DNA from: Oscillospiraceae bacterium
Lineage (GTDB): Bacteria > Bacillota > Clostridia > Oscillospirales > SIG627
Length of the DNA stretch: 64,000 nucleotides
Direction of reading: 5' to 3'
NCBI GenBank assembly: GCA_015063985.1
Contig: SVTC01000001.1
Coordinates: 108,311-172,310 of the forward strand
Both the position numbers and the translations under genes were made by a program. This document shows, one piece after another, positions 21,446 through 32,310 of this stretch (its first letter is position 1; each line of letters begins with the position of its first letter). Below the pieces are notes generated by a model. It ran no database searches and was not told the origin of the DNA. It was given only the letters and a program-made list of their open reading frames with translations.

Positions 21446-22714
21446 TTATTTCTCCTTTGCTCTCAAAGCCGCTTTGCCGATATCGCGGCGGTAATATGCG
21501 TTTTCAAAGGAAACCCTTTCGACCTTGCCGTAGGCTTGGGCGATGGCATCCTCAAGTGTGTCGCTGACTGCGGTAACTCCCAGAACTCTTCCTCCGTCGG
21601 TTACTGTTTTGCCGTCCTTTATGGCAGCGCCCGCAACGTATACACTGTCCGCAACCGAGTCGCAAATGCTTATCTCAAAGCCTTTTTTATAGCTTTCGGG
21701 ATAGCCGTCGGATGCCATTATGACACAGCAGGCATTTTTGTCGGAAAACTTCACCTTTGATGCATCCAGGGTCTCGTTGGTGACGCTTTCCATTATTTCA
21801 AGAAGGTCGCTTTCCAATAAGGGGAGAACTACCTGGGTTTCGGGATCGCCGAAACGGCAGTTGTATTCTATTACCTTGGGCCCCTTGGGAGTAAGCATCA
21901 GGCCGAAATACAGACATCCCTTAAAGGGTCTGCCCTCGGCATTCATTGCCTTTATTGTGGGAAGGAATATCTTTTCCATACATTCCTTTGCCACTTCGTC
22001 GGTATAGTAGGGGTTGGGAGCAACGGTTCCCATTCCGCCGGTGTTAAGACCGGTATCATTATCTCTTGCTCTCTTATGATCCATCGATGAGATCATGGGA
22101 ACAACGGTCTTGGAATCTGTAAAGGAGAGCACACTGACCTCGGGACCGGTTAAAAATTCCTCAATGACGATCTTGTCTCCGCTTTTGCCGAATTTTTTGT
22201 TTTCCATTATTTCCTTGACCGCATCCTCGGCTTCGTTTCTTGTGGTTGCGATTATAACACCCTTACCAAGAGCAAGTCCGTCTGCCTTTATAACGGTGGG
22301 GATGGGAGCGGTCTTTAAATATTCCAACGCCTTTGCGGCATCGTCAAAGACCTCGTATTCAGCGGTGGGGATGCCGTATTTTTTCATAAGATCCTTGCTG
22401 AATACCTTACTGCCTTCGATTATTGCGGCATTCTTTCTGGGACCGAAGCAGGGAATACCGACCTCTTCCAGAGCATCCACCGCGCCGAGGACCAGGGGAT
22501 CGTCCGGGGCAACAACTGCATAGTCGATAGCGTTGTTCTTTGCAAATTCAACTATTTTTTCAATATCCTTTGCTCCTATATCAACGCAGGTCGCGTCCTT
22601 TGCAATGCCTCCGTTTCCGGGAAGCGCAAAGATCTGAGAGACCTTACTGCTCATACGGAGCTTTTTGATTATTGCGTGTTCGCGGCCACCGCCGCCAACT
22701 ACCATTATCTTCAT
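21446..22714 (-). CDS. purD: Phosphoribosylamine--glycine ligase
   Basis: MKIMVVGGGGREHAI; ATP-grasp; YNCRFGDPETQ. Confidence 0.97.
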   Translation of the reverse strand: MKIMVVGGGGREHAIIKKLRMSSKVSQIFALPGNGGIAKDATCVDIGAKDIEKIVEFAKNNAIDYAVVAPDDPLVLGAVDALEEVGIPCFGPRKNAAIIEGSKVFSKDLMKKYGIPTAEYEVFDDAAKALEYLKTAPIPTVIKADGLALGKGVIIATTRNEAEDAVKEIMENKKFGKSGDKIVIEEFLTGPEVSVLSFTDSKTVVPMISSMDHKRARDNDTGLNTGGMGTVAPNPYYTDEVAKECMEKIFLPTIKAMNAEGRPFKGCLYFGLMLTPKGPKVIEYNCRFGDPETQVVLPLLESDLLEIMESVTNETLDASKVKFSDKNACCVIMASDGYPESYKKGFEISICDSVADSVYVAGAAIKDGKTVTDGGRVLGVTAVSDTLEDAIAQAYGKVERVSFENAYYRRDIGKAALRAKEK

Positions 22715-22736
22715 TTTTTGTCAATCCTCCGAAAGA

Positions 22737-23939
22737 TCAATGATGGAACAAGCGCATACCGGTGAATGCCATAACCATTCCGTACTTGTTACAGCAGTCG
22801 ATAACGGCGTCATCGCGGATGGAGCCGCCGGGTTGAGCAATGTATTTTACACCGCTCTTATATGCTCGCTGGATGTTGTCGAAGAAGGGGAAGAATGCAT
22901 CGGAGCCGAGAGCGACGTCCTGCTGAGCATCCAAAAATGCCTTCTGTTCCTCATCGGTAAATGCCTCGGGCTGAGATGAGAAATATTTCTGCCATACGCC
23001 GTCAGCGCAAACGTCTTCCTCATTGCGGTTGATATAACCGTCGATAACGTTATCTCTGTCTGCTCTGCCCAGGGTGGGAAGGAAGGGGAGGTTAAGCACC
23101 TTTTCGTGCTGTCTCAAGAACCAGGTGTCGGCCTTGGTGCCTGCAAGTCTGGTGCAGTGGATCCTTGACTGCTGACCTGCGCCTACACCTATAGCCTGAC
23201 CGTCTACAGCGTAGCAAACGGAGTTGGATTGGGTGTACTTTAAGGTTATCAAGGCAACGATAAGGTCTCTTGCGGCACTTTCGGGAAGGTCTTTGTTTTC
23301 CGTAACGATGTTTTGGAGAAGAGAAGAATCGATCTTGAAGTTGTTTCTGCCCTGCTCGAAGGTGATACCGAAAACGTCCTTGTGCTCGATCTCTTCGGGA
23401 ACGTAGTCAGGATCTATCTTGACTATGTTGTATGCGCCCTTTCTCTTGGATTTGAGTATCTCAAGAGCCTCGGGCTCGTAGCCGGGAGCGATAACTCCGT
23501 CGGATACCTCTCTTTTGATAAGAAGTGCTGTGGTGACGTCACAAACGTCGCTGAGAGCTACCCAGTCACCGAAGGAGCACATTCTGTCGGTTCCTCTTGC
23601 TCTTGCGTAAGCACAAGCCAGAGGAGACGCATCGAGTCCCTCGATATCGTCAACGAAGCAAGCCTTCTTAAGAGTATCGGAAAGAGGAATTCCTACTGCC
23701 GCGGAGGTGGGGCTTACGTGCTTGAAGCTGGTTACTGAGGGCAATCCGGTTGCTTCCTTGAGCTCCTTAACAAGCTGCCAGGAGTTGAAGGCATCCAAAA
23801 AGTTGATGTATCCGGGTCTTCCGCAAAGGATCTCCACGGGAAGCTCGGCTGAGTTCTTCATAAATATTCTTGCAGGCTTTTGGTTGGGATTGCAACCGTA
23901 TTTAAGCTGAAATTCGTTCATTTTAATCTCCTTAATCAA
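22737..23939 (-). CDS. purH: Stand-alone AICAR formyltransferase (PurH C-terminal-domain type, no cyclohydrolase domain)
   Basis: LKYGCNPNQKPA, VTSFKHVSPTSAAVGIPL, GVKYIAQPGGSIRDD, FTGMRLFHH. Confidence 0.9.
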   Translation of the reverse strand: MIKEIKMNEFQLKYGCNPNQKPARIFMKNSAELPVEILCGRPGYINFLDAFNSWQLVKELKEATGLPSVTSFKHVSPTSAAVGIPLSDTLKKACFVDDIEGLDASPLACAYARARGTDRMCSFGDWVALSDVCDVTTALLIKREVSDGVIAPGYEPEALEILKSKRKGAYNIVKIDPDYVPEEIEHKDVFGITFEQGRNNFKIDSSLLQNIVTENKDLPESAARDLIVALITLKYTQSNSVCYAVDGQAIGVGAGQQSRIHCTRLAGTKADTWFLRQHEKVLNLPFLPTLGRADRDNVIDGYINRNEEDVCADGVWQKYFSSQPEAFTDEEQKAFLDAQQDVALGSDAFFPFFDNIQRAYKSGVKYIAQPGGSIRDDAVIDCCNKYGMVMAFTGMRLFHH

Positions 23940-23940
23940 A

Positions 23941-24657
23941 TCAGACGTTTTTATTTACGATCCTGGTCTCGGTCTCGCCGGATGCAATGTCGATATAGCG
24001 GACAAAGAGTGAGACCTTGTTGTCGTTGTTCAGATTGCTCCAGATCAGATCGGTGAGCTCGTCAATGCCGCAATCGGGAAGCTCGAGGGTCTTGGGCTCG
24101 CCTTCAAAGGAGGGCAGGGGATCTCCGTCACTGTTGTATGTGTGAATGAACTTTGCCCTTCCGCAAACGGGATCGGAGTACGCATAGGTAAAGCGCTCGC
24201 AGGAGCTGTCGTCTCCGTCGGCACTCTTGAGAATGGACATAGCAAAATTCATCTTGTCCCCTTCGCGTCTGATGATTCCGGAAATACGGGGAGTGAAGTT
24301 GGGCTTGTCATCCTCGAACTCTCTGGTACGCAGGGCCTGCTCGAAGGTCATTTGTTTATCCATAAGGTTGTAGATGGTATCTGTTTGGTCGCCGTTGGTA
24401 ACGATGGTCTTGTTACCCAGTACTCTTACGGGATAGTAGATTATCAGATGAGGATCCACCATCTTTGATTCGTCAAATGCCTTTGTGCGCATTGCATCGC
24501 CTTCCAAAACGAAAACACGGTTGCGGCTGTTGACGCTTCTTCCCATAATGAAATATGCGGTTATCGCCTTTTTGCCGTCGACGGATCTTCCTATAATAAT
24601 ACCTCTGCCGTGATAAGCCAGAGAGTTAAGCTCTTTTTCAATGCTTTGGATCTTCAT
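23941..24657 (-). CDS. purO: IMP cyclohydrolase, PurO-like family
   Basis: LAYHGRGIIIGRSVDGKKAITAYFIMGRSVNSRNRVF...; adjacent to the AICARFT that lacks a cyclohydrolase domain. Confidence 0.8.
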   Translation of the reverse strand: MKIQSIEKELNSLAYHGRGIIIGRSVDGKKAITAYFIMGRSVNSRNRVFVLEGDAMRTKAFDESKMVDPHLIIYYPVRVLGNKTIVTNGDQTDTIYNLMDKQMTFEQALRTREFEDDKPNFTPRISGIIRREGDKMNFAMSILKSADGDDSSCERFTYAYSDPVCGRAKFIHTYNSDGDPLPSFEGEPKTLELPDCGIDELTDLIWSNLNNDNKVSLFVRYIDIASGETETRIVNKNV

Positions 24658-24659
24658 CT

Positions 24660-25301
24660 TTATTCTCCTTTTATATATACTTTGTTGTTTTCCACCGTCA
24701 GCCTTCCTTCACAGAAGAGTCTGACCGCTTGCGGAAGTATTTTCCACTCTGCCTCTTCCATTATGCGCTTTTGCAGGCTTTCGGGGCTGTCATCCTGAAG
24801 CACCTCTACGGCTTTTTGTAAAACGATGGGGCCTGCATCGCATTCGGGTGTTACTATATGAACGGTAGCACCGGAGACCTTCACGCCCTTGGCAAGAGCT
24901 GCCTCGTGGACGTGGAGACCGTAATATCCCTTTCCGCAAAAAGAAGGGATCAACGCGGGATGAACGTTTAGTATGCGGTTGGGGAAGGCCTTGTATACCT
25001 GTTCGTCGAAGATGGTCAAAAATCCTGCAAGGACAACAAGGTCTGTCTTTGCTTTGATAAGAGCCTCGGTCAGTGCTTTAGAGTATTCTTCAATACTGCC
25101 GTAGTCTTTTCTGGGAAGCACAATGCTCGGTATGTCGTTTGACCTTGCTCTCTCCAGAGCATAAACCTCGCTTTTTGAGGAAATAACCGTCGTTATTCTT
25201 CCGGGCCCCAGCAAGCCGTTGTGCTGAGCATCTATAAGGGCCTGGAGGTTTGTTCCTCCGCCGGATACCAGTACGGATATATTAACCTGCTTTTGAATCA
25301 T
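24660..25301 (-). CDS. purN: Phosphoribosylglycinamide formyltransferase
   Basis: SVLVSGGGTNLQALIDA, RILNVHPALIPSFCGKGYYG, GATVHIVTPECDAGPIV. Confidence 0.96.
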   Translation of the reverse strand: MIQKQVNISVLVSGGGTNLQALIDAQHNGLLGPGRITTVISSKSEVYALERARSNDIPSIVLPRKDYGSIEEYSKALTEALIKAKTDLVVLAGFLTIFDEQVYKAFPNRILNVHPALIPSFCGKGYYGLHVHEAALAKGVKVSGATVHIVTPECDAGPIVLQKAVEVLQDDSPESLQKRIMEEAEWKILPQAVRLFCEGRLTVENNKVYIKGE

Positions 25302-25319
25302 TGCATTATCCTTTCCCCT

Positions 25320-26375
25320 TCAGACTATACGTATCTTTTCGCCGTCTTCGCCTGCTTTTTCGATCTCACCGATCACGTATGCGTCCTCGCCGTGAGCCTT
25401 CAATATCTCAAGCGCTGTATCCAGTTGGCTTGCGGGAACGGTTATGCTCATACCAACGCCCATATTATAGGTGTTGAACATATCTCTTTCGGGGATATTT
25501 CCGGTCTTTGCGATGAGTTTGAAAATGGGGAGGATCTTTATTGCGCTTTTGTTTATCTTAGCGCAGAGTCCGTCGGGAATGCTTCTGGGAATATTCTCAT
25601 AGAAGCCGCCGCCGGTGATGTGGCTGATTCCCTTGATGTCTACCTTTTCCAAAAGAGCAAGAACGGATTTAACGTAGATCTTCGTGGGAGTAAGAAGAGT
25701 CTCGCCAATGCTCTTTCCGCCCAGCTCGTCGCAGGGAGTGTAAAGAGAGGGGGGATTGTTGTCTATATCAAAAACCTTTCTGCAAAGGGAGAAGCCGTTG
25801 GAGTGAACTCCTGTGGAGGCGAGTCCTATGACCACGTCGCCGACTTGAGTGCGGGTATTGTCAAGCACCTTTTTCTTGTCGACTATACCGACAGAAAAGC
25901 CTGCAAGGTCATAATCCTCAACGGGCATCATACCGGGATGCTCAGCGGTCTCGCCTCCGATAAGAGCCGCACCGGACTGAACACAGCCCTCTGCGACACC
26001 TGCAACAATGGAGGCGATCTTTTCGGGGACGTTCTTTCCGCAGGCAATGTAATCCAAAAAGAACAGAGGCTTTGCACCTACGCAGATTATGTCGTTAACG
26101 CACATTGCGACCGCATCTATGCCGATGGTGTCGTGCTTGTCCATAAGTATTGCCATTTTTACCTTTGTTCCGCAACCGTCGGTGCCGGAAACCAAAACGG
26201 GCTCTTCCATTCCGATCAGATTCAGACCAAAGCAGCCTCCGAATCCGCCGACGTCATCCAGACAGCCCTCGTTACGGGTACGGGCAACGTGCTTTTTCAT
26301 AAGCTCGACGGCCTTGTAGCCTGCTGTAATATCAACGCCTGCAGCGGCGTAGCTTTCAGATCTTGAATTTTTCAT
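25320..26375 (-). CDS. purM: Phosphoribosylformylglycinamidine cyclo-ligase
   Basis: YAAAGVDITAGYKAVELMK, LVSGTDGCGTKVKMA, GISHITGGGFYENIPR. Confidence 0.96.
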   Translation of the reverse strand: MKNSRSESYAAAGVDITAGYKAVELMKKHVARTRNEGCLDDVGGFGGCFGLNLIGMEEPVLVSGTDGCGTKVKMAILMDKHDTIGIDAVAMCVNDIICVGAKPLFFLDYIACGKNVPEKIASIVAGVAEGCVQSGAALIGGETAEHPGMMPVEDYDLAGFSVGIVDKKKVLDNTRTQVGDVVIGLASTGVHSNGFSLCRKVFDIDNNPPSLYTPCDELGGKSIGETLLTPTKIYVKSVLALLEKVDIKGISHITGGGFYENIPRSIPDGLCAKINKSAIKILPIFKLIAKTGNIPERDMFNTYNMGVGMSITVPASQLDTALEILKAHGEDAYVIGEIEKAGEDGEKIRIV

Positions 26376-26380
26376 TTAGA

Positions 26381-27805
26381 TTATTCCTTTCCGTTCCAAC
26401 AATATGTGCAAAGCTTTGATGGGTCAATGCCGATAGCATCTATTATTCCGCTCAGTGACTGAAAATCCAGGGAAGCAAAGTTGAATTTTTCGCAAATTGC
26501 ATTTCGCAGATTCTTTCCTCTTTCGGTGCTTGAGTCGGAATACTCTTCTGCGTGGTTAAAGCCCTCCTCGCCTTCAAGCTCCATAATGATCCTTCTGGCA
26601 ATGAGCTCCATTTCATTTCTGGAGCTGGAGAAGTTCAGATATTTGCAGTTAAACATGACCGGAGGACAAGCCGAGCGCATATGGACTGACTTTGCGCCGT
26701 TTTCGTAGAGAAAATCGACCGTTTCCTTAAGCTGTGTTCCTCTGACTATACTGTCGTCCACGAAAAGCAGATCCTTATCCTGGATAAGCTCGTGAACGGG
26801 GATAAGCTTCATTTTTGCCACCTTTTGGCGGTCTGTCTGTGTTGGGGGCATAAAGCTTCTCGGCCACGTGGGGGTGTATTTAATAAACGGTCTTGCGAAG
26901 GGTAGATGAGTTTCGTTGGCGTATCCGATGGCGTGGGGTGTTCCGGAATCGGGAACTCCGCAAACGTAGTCGATGTTTTGTTCCTTTGTGAGCTTATCGT
27001 TTTTTGCCATTATTCTGCCGTTTTTGTAGCGCATCATCTCTACGTTTACTCCCTCGTAGCTGCTGGTGGGGTAACCGTAGTAAGCCCAAAGAAACGCACA
27101 TATCTTCATCTGATCGTTGCCGGTGCTGAGAACTGTCAGCTTATCTGTTGTCAGCTTTACTATCTGACCGGGGCCGAGATTACACAGCTCTTCGTATCCT
27201 AATTTAATAATGGGATAAGATTCGAAGCTTACACAGTGTCCCTCGTTGTTTCTACCTATGGCAATGGGAGTCCTTCCCAGCTTGTCTCTTGCCGCAATGA
27301 TGGAGCCGTCGTCGCAAAGTATCAAAAGGCTTAAACTGCCCTTGATAACGCTTTGACAGAAGCTGATTCCGTCAACAAAGTTTGATTTTGTGTCAATTAA
27401 TGCGGCGGCAAGCTCGGTGGAGTTTACCTTTCCGCCTGTCATGGCGTCGAAGTGACCACCTCTTGAGTTTGAAAGATAAAGGTCTATAAGCTCATCGCTG
27501 TTTTTAATAACGCCGACGGTGCAAATTGCATAGGTTCCCAAGGCCGATCTGATAAGAAGGGGCTGGGGATCGGTATCGCTGATACAGCCGATGGCAGAGG
27601 TTCCGCTCATTTCCTCGAAAATATGCTCGAATTTTGTTCTGAACGGAGAGTTTTCAATATTATGGATCTTTCTCTGAAGTCCGATCTCATTATCATAAGC
27701 GGCAAGTCCGCCGCGACGTGTTCCCAGGTGGGAGTGATAATCCACACCGAAAAATACGTCAGCAAGACAGTCTCTCTTTGAGACTGCGCCGAAAAATCCT
27801 CCCAT
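26381..27805 (-). CDS. purF: Amidophosphoribosyltransferase-like protein lacking the N-terminal Cys nucleophile
   Basis: GATase-II-like N-terminus MGGFFGAVS (not MCG..), RDKLGRTPIAIG, PRTase DLLFVDDSIVRGTQ, C-terminal LCTYCWNGKE. Confidence 0.88.
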   Translation of the reverse strand: MGGFFGAVSKRDCLADVFFGVDYHSHLGTRRGGLAAYDNEIGLQRKIHNIENSPFRTKFEHIFEEMSGTSAIGCISDTDPQPLLIRSALGTYAICTVGVIKNSDELIDLYLSNSRGGHFDAMTGGKVNSTELAAALIDTKSNFVDGISFCQSVIKGSLSLLILCDDGSIIAARDKLGRTPIAIGRNNEGHCVSFESYPIIKLGYEELCNLGPGQIVKLTTDKLTVLSTGNDQMKICAFLWAYYGYPTSSYEGVNVEMMRYKNGRIMAKNDKLTKEQNIDYVCGVPDSGTPHAIGYANETHLPFARPFIKYTPTWPRSFMPPTQTDRQKVAKMKLIPVHELIQDKDLLFVDDSIVRGTQLKETVDFLYENGAKSVHMRSACPPVMFNCKYLNFSSSRNEMELIARRIIMELEGEEGFNHAEEYSDSSTERGKNLRNAICEKFNFASLDFQSLSGIIDAIGIDPSKLCTYCWNGKE

Positions 27806-27820
27806 ATACAGATCCTTTCT

Positions 27821-28318
27821 TTATGCTTCGAGAAGCTTTTTTGCAAGCTCTGCATCCTTTTGAAGGACTTTTTTGCTGTCTGCTTTTCTCTTTTCGTCAA
27901 GCTTTTTTGCAAGCTCGGCATCGGTTACGGCGATGATCTGTGCCGCAAGAAGCGCTGCGTTGACCGCTCCGTTTACCGCCACGGTCGCCACGGGAATGCC
28001 CGAAGGCATCTGGACGGTGCTCAGAAGTGCATCCAGACCGTCAAGCCTTGCACCGTCGCAGGGGATACCTATGACGGGAAGGGTGGTGTTTGCGGCAATG
28101 GCACCTGCAAGATGAGCAGCCATTCCTGCGGCGGCAATTATTGCCGCAAAGCCGTTCTCCCTTGCATTAAGTGCAAAATCTCTTGCCTCAATGGGGGTGC
28201 GGTGAGCGGAATATATGTGCGCTTCGTAGGGTATATCGAGGCCTTCCAGAGTATCTATAGCTTTCTTTACAATGGGCAGATCGCTGTCACTGCCCATTAC
28301 GATTCCGACTTTTTTCAT
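27821..28318 (-). CDS. purE: 5-(carboxyamino)imidazole ribonucleotide mutase
   Basis: [44 protein letters not shown]. Confidence 0.96.
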   Translation of the reverse strand: MKKVGIVMGSDSDLPIVKKAIDTLEGLDIPYEAHIYSAHRTPIEARDFALNARENGFAAIIAAAGMAAHLAGAIAANTTLPVIGIPCDGARLDGLDALLSTVQMPSGIPVATVAVNGAVNAALLAAQIIAVTDAELAKKLDEKRKADSKKVLQKDAELAKKLLEA

Positions 28319-28343
28319 TGTAACTCTTTTCTCCGTGTATAAT

Positions 28344-29849
28344 TTATTTTATGCTGATGCTCTTTTCCTTCTGGATAACGTCGTGAGCGCCGCCTTCAAC
28401 GATACTTGTAGCACTGACCAAAGTCAGCTTTGCCTTGTCCTGAAGCTCGGGAATGCTCAGAGCACCGCAGTTGCACATTGTGGACTTGACCTTGCTTAAG
28501 GAAAGCGCAACGTTGTCCTTAAGGCTTCCCGCATAGGGAACGTAGCTGTCAACGCCTTCCTCGAAGGAAAGCTTCTTGTCTCCGCCGAGATCGTAGCGCA
28601 TCCAGTTACGTGCACGGTTGGAGCCTTCGCCCCAATATTCCTTGTAGTAGGTTCCGCCGATGTTGACCTTATTTGTGGGGCTTTCGTCAAATCTTGCGAA
28701 ATAACGTCCGAGCATAACAAAGTCCGCGCCCATTGCCAGAGCAAGGGTAATGTGGTGATCGTAAACGATACCGCCGTCACTGCAGATGGGAACGTAGATT
28801 CCCGTTTCCTTGAAATATTCGTCTCTTGCCTTTGCCACCTCGATAAGAGCGGTCGCCTGACCTCTTCCGATGCCCTTGGTTTCTCTTGTTATACAGATGC
28901 TTCCGCCGCCGATGCCTACCTTAATGAAGTCCGCACCGCACTCTGCAAGGAATCTGAAGCCATCTGCGTCTACAACGTTTCCTGCGCCGACCTTTACACT
29001 GTCGCCGTATTTTGCTCTGATCCATTCTATGGTAAGCTTCTGCCACTCGCTGAAGCCCTCGGAGCTGTCGATACAAAGCACGTCTGCTCCGGCTTCAACC
29101 AATGCGGGTACACGCTCGGCATAGTCTCTGGTATTGATTCCTGCGCCTACAACGTATCTCTTGGAAGCGTCCAGGAGCTCATTGGGGTTTTGCTTGTGGG
29201 TGTCGTAGTCTTTCCTGAATACAAAATACAAAAGCTTGTTGTCGTTATCAATAATAGGAAGAGAATTGAGCTTGTTGTCCCAGATGATATCATTGGCTTC
29301 CTTGAGAGTGGTGCCTTCCTTGGCACAGATGAGCTTGTCGAAGGGAGTCATAAACTCGCTGACCTTTGTATCGAGGCTCATTCTGCTGACTCTGTAGTCA
29401 CGGCCGGTAACGATACCCAAAAGAGTACCGTCGCTTGTACCGTCGCTTGTTACCGCAACAGTGGAGTGGCCTGTCTTTTCCTTAAGTGCAACCACCTCTG
29501 CAAGGGTGGAATCGGGGCTTACGTTGGAATCGCTCTTGACAAAGCCTGCCTTGTAGCTTTTTGCTCTTGCTACCATAGCGGCTTCATCTTCGATGGTCTG
29601 TGAACCGTATATAAAGCTTACGCCGCCCTCGGTTGCCAAAGCAACCGCAAGTCTGTCGCCGGAGACGGATTGCATGATGGCACTTACCATTGGAATGTTC
29701 ATTTCAATTGCGGACTTTTCGCCCTTTTTGAATTTTACCAATGGCGTCTTAAGGCTTACGTTGGCAGGAATACAGCTGCTTGAGGAATAACCCGGGATAA
29801 GCAGATATTCGTTAAATGTATGGGAAGGTTCATTGATAAAGGTTGCCAT
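28344..29849 (-). CDS. guaB: IMP dehydrogenase with CBS domains
   Basis: [67 protein letters not shown]. Confidence 0.95.
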   Translation of the reverse strand: MATFINEPSHTFNEYLLIPGYSSSSCIPANVSLKTPLVKFKKGEKSAIEMNIPMVSAIMQSVSGDRLAVALATEGGVSFIYGSQTIEDEAAMVARAKSYKAGFVKSDSNVSPDSTLAEVVALKEKTGHSTVAVTSDGTSDGTLLGIVTGRDYRVSRMSLDTKVSEFMTPFDKLICAKEGTTLKEANDIIWDNKLNSLPIIDNDNKLLYFVFRKDYDTHKQNPNELLDASKRYVVGAGINTRDYAERVPALVEAGADVLCIDSSEGFSEWQKLTIEWIRAKYGDSVKVGAGNVVDADGFRFLAECGADFIKVGIGGGSICITRETKGIGRGQATALIEVAKARDEYFKETGIYVPICSDGGIVYDHHITLALAMGADFVMLGRYFARFDESPTNKVNIGGTYYKEYWGEGSNRARNWMRYDLGGDKKLSFEEGVDSYVPYAGSLKDNVALSLSKVKSTMCNCGALSIPELQDKAKLTLVSATSIVEGGAHDVIQKEKSISIK

Positions 29850-29850
29850 T

Positions 29851-30945
29851 TTATTTTTCCTCCTTTTTAGTGGCTTTGTGGTCACAGTAAATACAGCGGT
29901 ATACCGCTTTGTCGTCTGAAAGCTTGAATTTTTGGGGCAGCTCCTGCTCGGTGGTGCTTATACATCTGGGATTTGCACAGTAAAGATCCTCGACCGTCTC
30001 ACCTTCGCAGCAGGTGTCGGCAGAATCGGATCGGTTTTCGGTGAGAAGCTTGAGCATAAGAGCCATTCTCATAAGCTTTCCGTTCATTACCTGCTTGAAG
30101 TAGCAGGCTCTGGGATCCTTGTCTACTGCCACGGAGATCTCGTTGACTCTGGGGAGAGGATGGAGTATGCAAAGATCGCTCTTTGCAAGCTCGAGCTTTT
30201 TGGTATCCAGCACGTAGCTATCCTTTAATCTTAAATATTCTTCGTAATCGGCAAATCTTTCCTGCTGTATACGGGTCATATAGAGTATGTCAAGATCGTT
30301 AAGTGAATCCTCAAGAGAATCGGTCTGTACAAAGTCCATATTCTTTGCCTCAAGCACCTCTCTTCTCACGTAACCGGGAAGCTTGAGCTCCTCGGGGGAG
30401 ATGAGCACTATGCTGATATTCTCGTATCTTGAAAGTGCGCTGAGAAGGGAATGGACCGTTCTGCCGTACTTAAGATCTCCGCAGAAGCCTACCTTAAGGT
30501 TGGAAAGTCTGCCCTTCTCGCGGTAGATGGTAAGAAGATCCGCAAGAGTCTGGGTGGGGTGGCAGTGTCCGCCGTCGCCCGCATTGATAACGGGGATCGA
30601 TGCGTTGATGCTTGCCACGTAGGGAGCACCCTCCTTGGGGTGGCGTATGGCGGCGATGTCGGCATAGCAGCTGATGACCTTTGCCGTGTCTGCCATACTT
30701 TCGCCCTTGGAGGCGGAGGAGCTGTCGGCGCTGGAAAAGCCGATAACGCTGCCGCCAAGTTCAAGCATTGCCGCCTCAAAGCTCAGTCTTGTTCTTGTGC
30801 TGGGCTCGAAGAAAAGGGTGGCAAGCTTTTTGTTTTTCAGTTTGTTCTGGTATTTTTCGGGATTTTCGGAAATGTCGCAGGCAGTTTTAAGAAGCTGATC
30901 TATCTCCTCCACCGAAAGCTCGGGTATATCTATAAGGCTTCTCAT
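29851..30945 (-). CDS. pyrB: Aspartate carbamoyltransferase catalytic chain fused to PyrI-like zinc domain
   Basis: [33 protein letters not shown]-terminal YCANPRCIS...YRCIYC (CX4C...CX2C). Confidence 0.93.
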   Translation of the reverse strand: MRSLIDIPELSVEEIDQLLKTACDISENPEKYQNKLKNKKLATLFFEPSTRTRLSFEAAMLELGGSVIGFSSADSSSASKGESMADTAKVISCYADIAAIRHPKEGAPYVASINASIPVINAGDGGHCHPTQTLADLLTIYREKGRLSNLKVGFCGDLKYGRTVHSLLSALSRYENISIVLISPEELKLPGYVRREVLEAKNMDFVQTDSLEDSLNDLDILYMTRIQQERFADYEEYLRLKDSYVLDTKKLELAKSDLCILHPLPRVNEISVAVDKDPRACYFKQVMNGKLMRMALMLKLLTENRSDSADTCCEGETVEDLYCANPRCISTTEQELPQKFKLSDDKAVYRCIYCDHKATKKEEK

Positions 30946-31598
30946 TGCTTTGCTCCATTTACTTCAAGATATTTCTTGATCCTGTCTACGTTTTCCTTGT
31001 TGGCTTCGTCCTCGGAGAGGTATTCGATAATATCGTAAACGTCTACAACGGAGTATACGGGGAAGCCGTACTCGTCTTCAAGCTCTGCCATAGCACTCTT
31101 TTCGGTTTTGCCTTTTTCTTTTCTGTCTACCATTACGAACACTGCGGCGATCCTTGTGCCTTCAAGATGCTTTAGGTTTGCCATGCTTTCTCTTATGGCA
31201 GTGCCAGCGGTGATAACGTCTTCAACAATGACTATCTCTTCACCTTCCTTGGGTACGTATCCGACGAATACGCCGCCCTCGCCGTGATCCTTTTCTTCCT
31301 TTCTGTTGAAGAAGAAGGGAACGTCAAGCCCGTTGGAGGAAAGAGCGATGGATGCGGCTACGGCTATCGGGATGCCCTTGTATGCGGGGCCGTAGAGCAC
31401 GGAGCGCTTGTTGCCTACCTTTTCAAGGTAGCTCTTTGCATAGAACTGTCCCAGCTTTGCAATGTTGTCGCCGGTCTTGATCTCACCTGCATTGATGAAA
31501 TAGGGGATCTTTCTTCCGCTTTTTGCGGTGAAATCACCAAACTTCAATACTCCTGCCGATTGCAGGAATTGGATAAATTCTCTCTTGTAGCTTACCAT
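30942..31598 (-). CDS. pyrE: Orotate phosphoribosyltransferase
   Basis: [38 protein letters not shown]. Confidence 0.95.
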   Translation of the reverse strand: MVSYKREFIQFLQSAGVLKFGDFTAKSGRKIPYFINAGEIKTGDNIAKLGQFYAKSYLEKVGNKRSVLYGPAYKGIPIAVAASIALSSNGLDVPFFFNRKEEKDHGEGGVFVGYVPKEGEEIVIVEDVITAGTAIRESMANLKHLEGTRIAAVFVMVDRKEKGKTEKSAMAELEDEYGFPVYSVVDVYDIIEYLSEDEANKENVDRIKKYLEVNGAKQ

Positions 31599-31611
31599 TG
31601 GTATTCTCCTT

Positions 31612-32310
31612 TCAGTCAACGAATTCTTTTACACATCTGTCATAAGCCGCAACGGGATCCTCGGCGGCGGTAATGGGTCTTCCGACAACGATGTAGTCGG
31701 AGCCGATCTTCTTGGCGTCTGCGGGAGTCATTACTCTCTTCTGGTCGCCGACGTCTCCGTCTGCAAAGCGTACTCCGGGGGTAACTGTAATAAAGCTGTT
31801 TCCGCAGGCTTCGTGGACCTTTCCTGCCTCAAGGGGAGAGCAAACGACACCGTCAAGTCCGGCCTTGGCTGCGTTCTTTGCATAGTGGAGAACTACCTTG
31901 TCGATGGGCTCCTTAATGAGAAGGTCCTGCTCCATGCTTTCCTGATCTGTGCTTGTGAGCTGGGTCACCGCTATGAGAAGGGGTCTTGTTCCGTCGGGAC
32001 GGGTCAGACCTTCAATAGCAGCTTCCATCATTCTTACCGTGCCCGAAGCGTGGAGGTTTGTAATATCAACACCCATTTCGGAAAGCACCTTCATGGATTT
32101 CTTTACAGTGTTGGGGATGTCGTGGAGCTTAAGATCGAGAAAGATCTTGTGTCCGCGTTCCTTAAGCTTTTTTACTATCTCGGGACCCGCACTGTAGAAA
32201 AGCTCCATTCCTATCTTTACAAAGGGTCTTTTTTCTCCGAAGCGATCAAGAAATTCAAAAACCTTGTCAGCGCCTGAAAAATCACAAGCGATAATCACAT
32301 CTTTTCCCAT
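31612..32310 (-). CDS. pyrF: Orotidine 5'-phosphate decarboxylase
   Basis: [46 protein letters not shown]. Confidence 0.95.
   Translation of the reverse strand: MGKDVIIACDFSGADKVFEFLDRFGEKRPFVKIGMELFYSAGPEIVKKLKERGHKIFLDLKLHDIPNTVKKSMKVLSEMGVDITNLHASGTVRMMEAAIEGLTRPDGTRPLLIAVTQLTSTDQESMEQDLLIKEPIDKVVLHYAKNAAKAGLDGVVCSPLEAGKVHEACGNSFITVTPGVRFADGDVGDQKRVMTPADAKKIGSDYIVVGRPITAAEDPVAAYDRCVKEFVD

Noticed and set aside
17844-21494. 1216-aa ORF on the plus strand opposite purL
   Set aside because: Lies entirely antisense to a well-supported PurL; the translation has no recognisable domains and reflects codon bias creating an open antisense frame.
25221-26366. 381-aa plus-strand ORF opposite purM
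   Set aside because: Antisense mirror ORF; purM is unambiguous.
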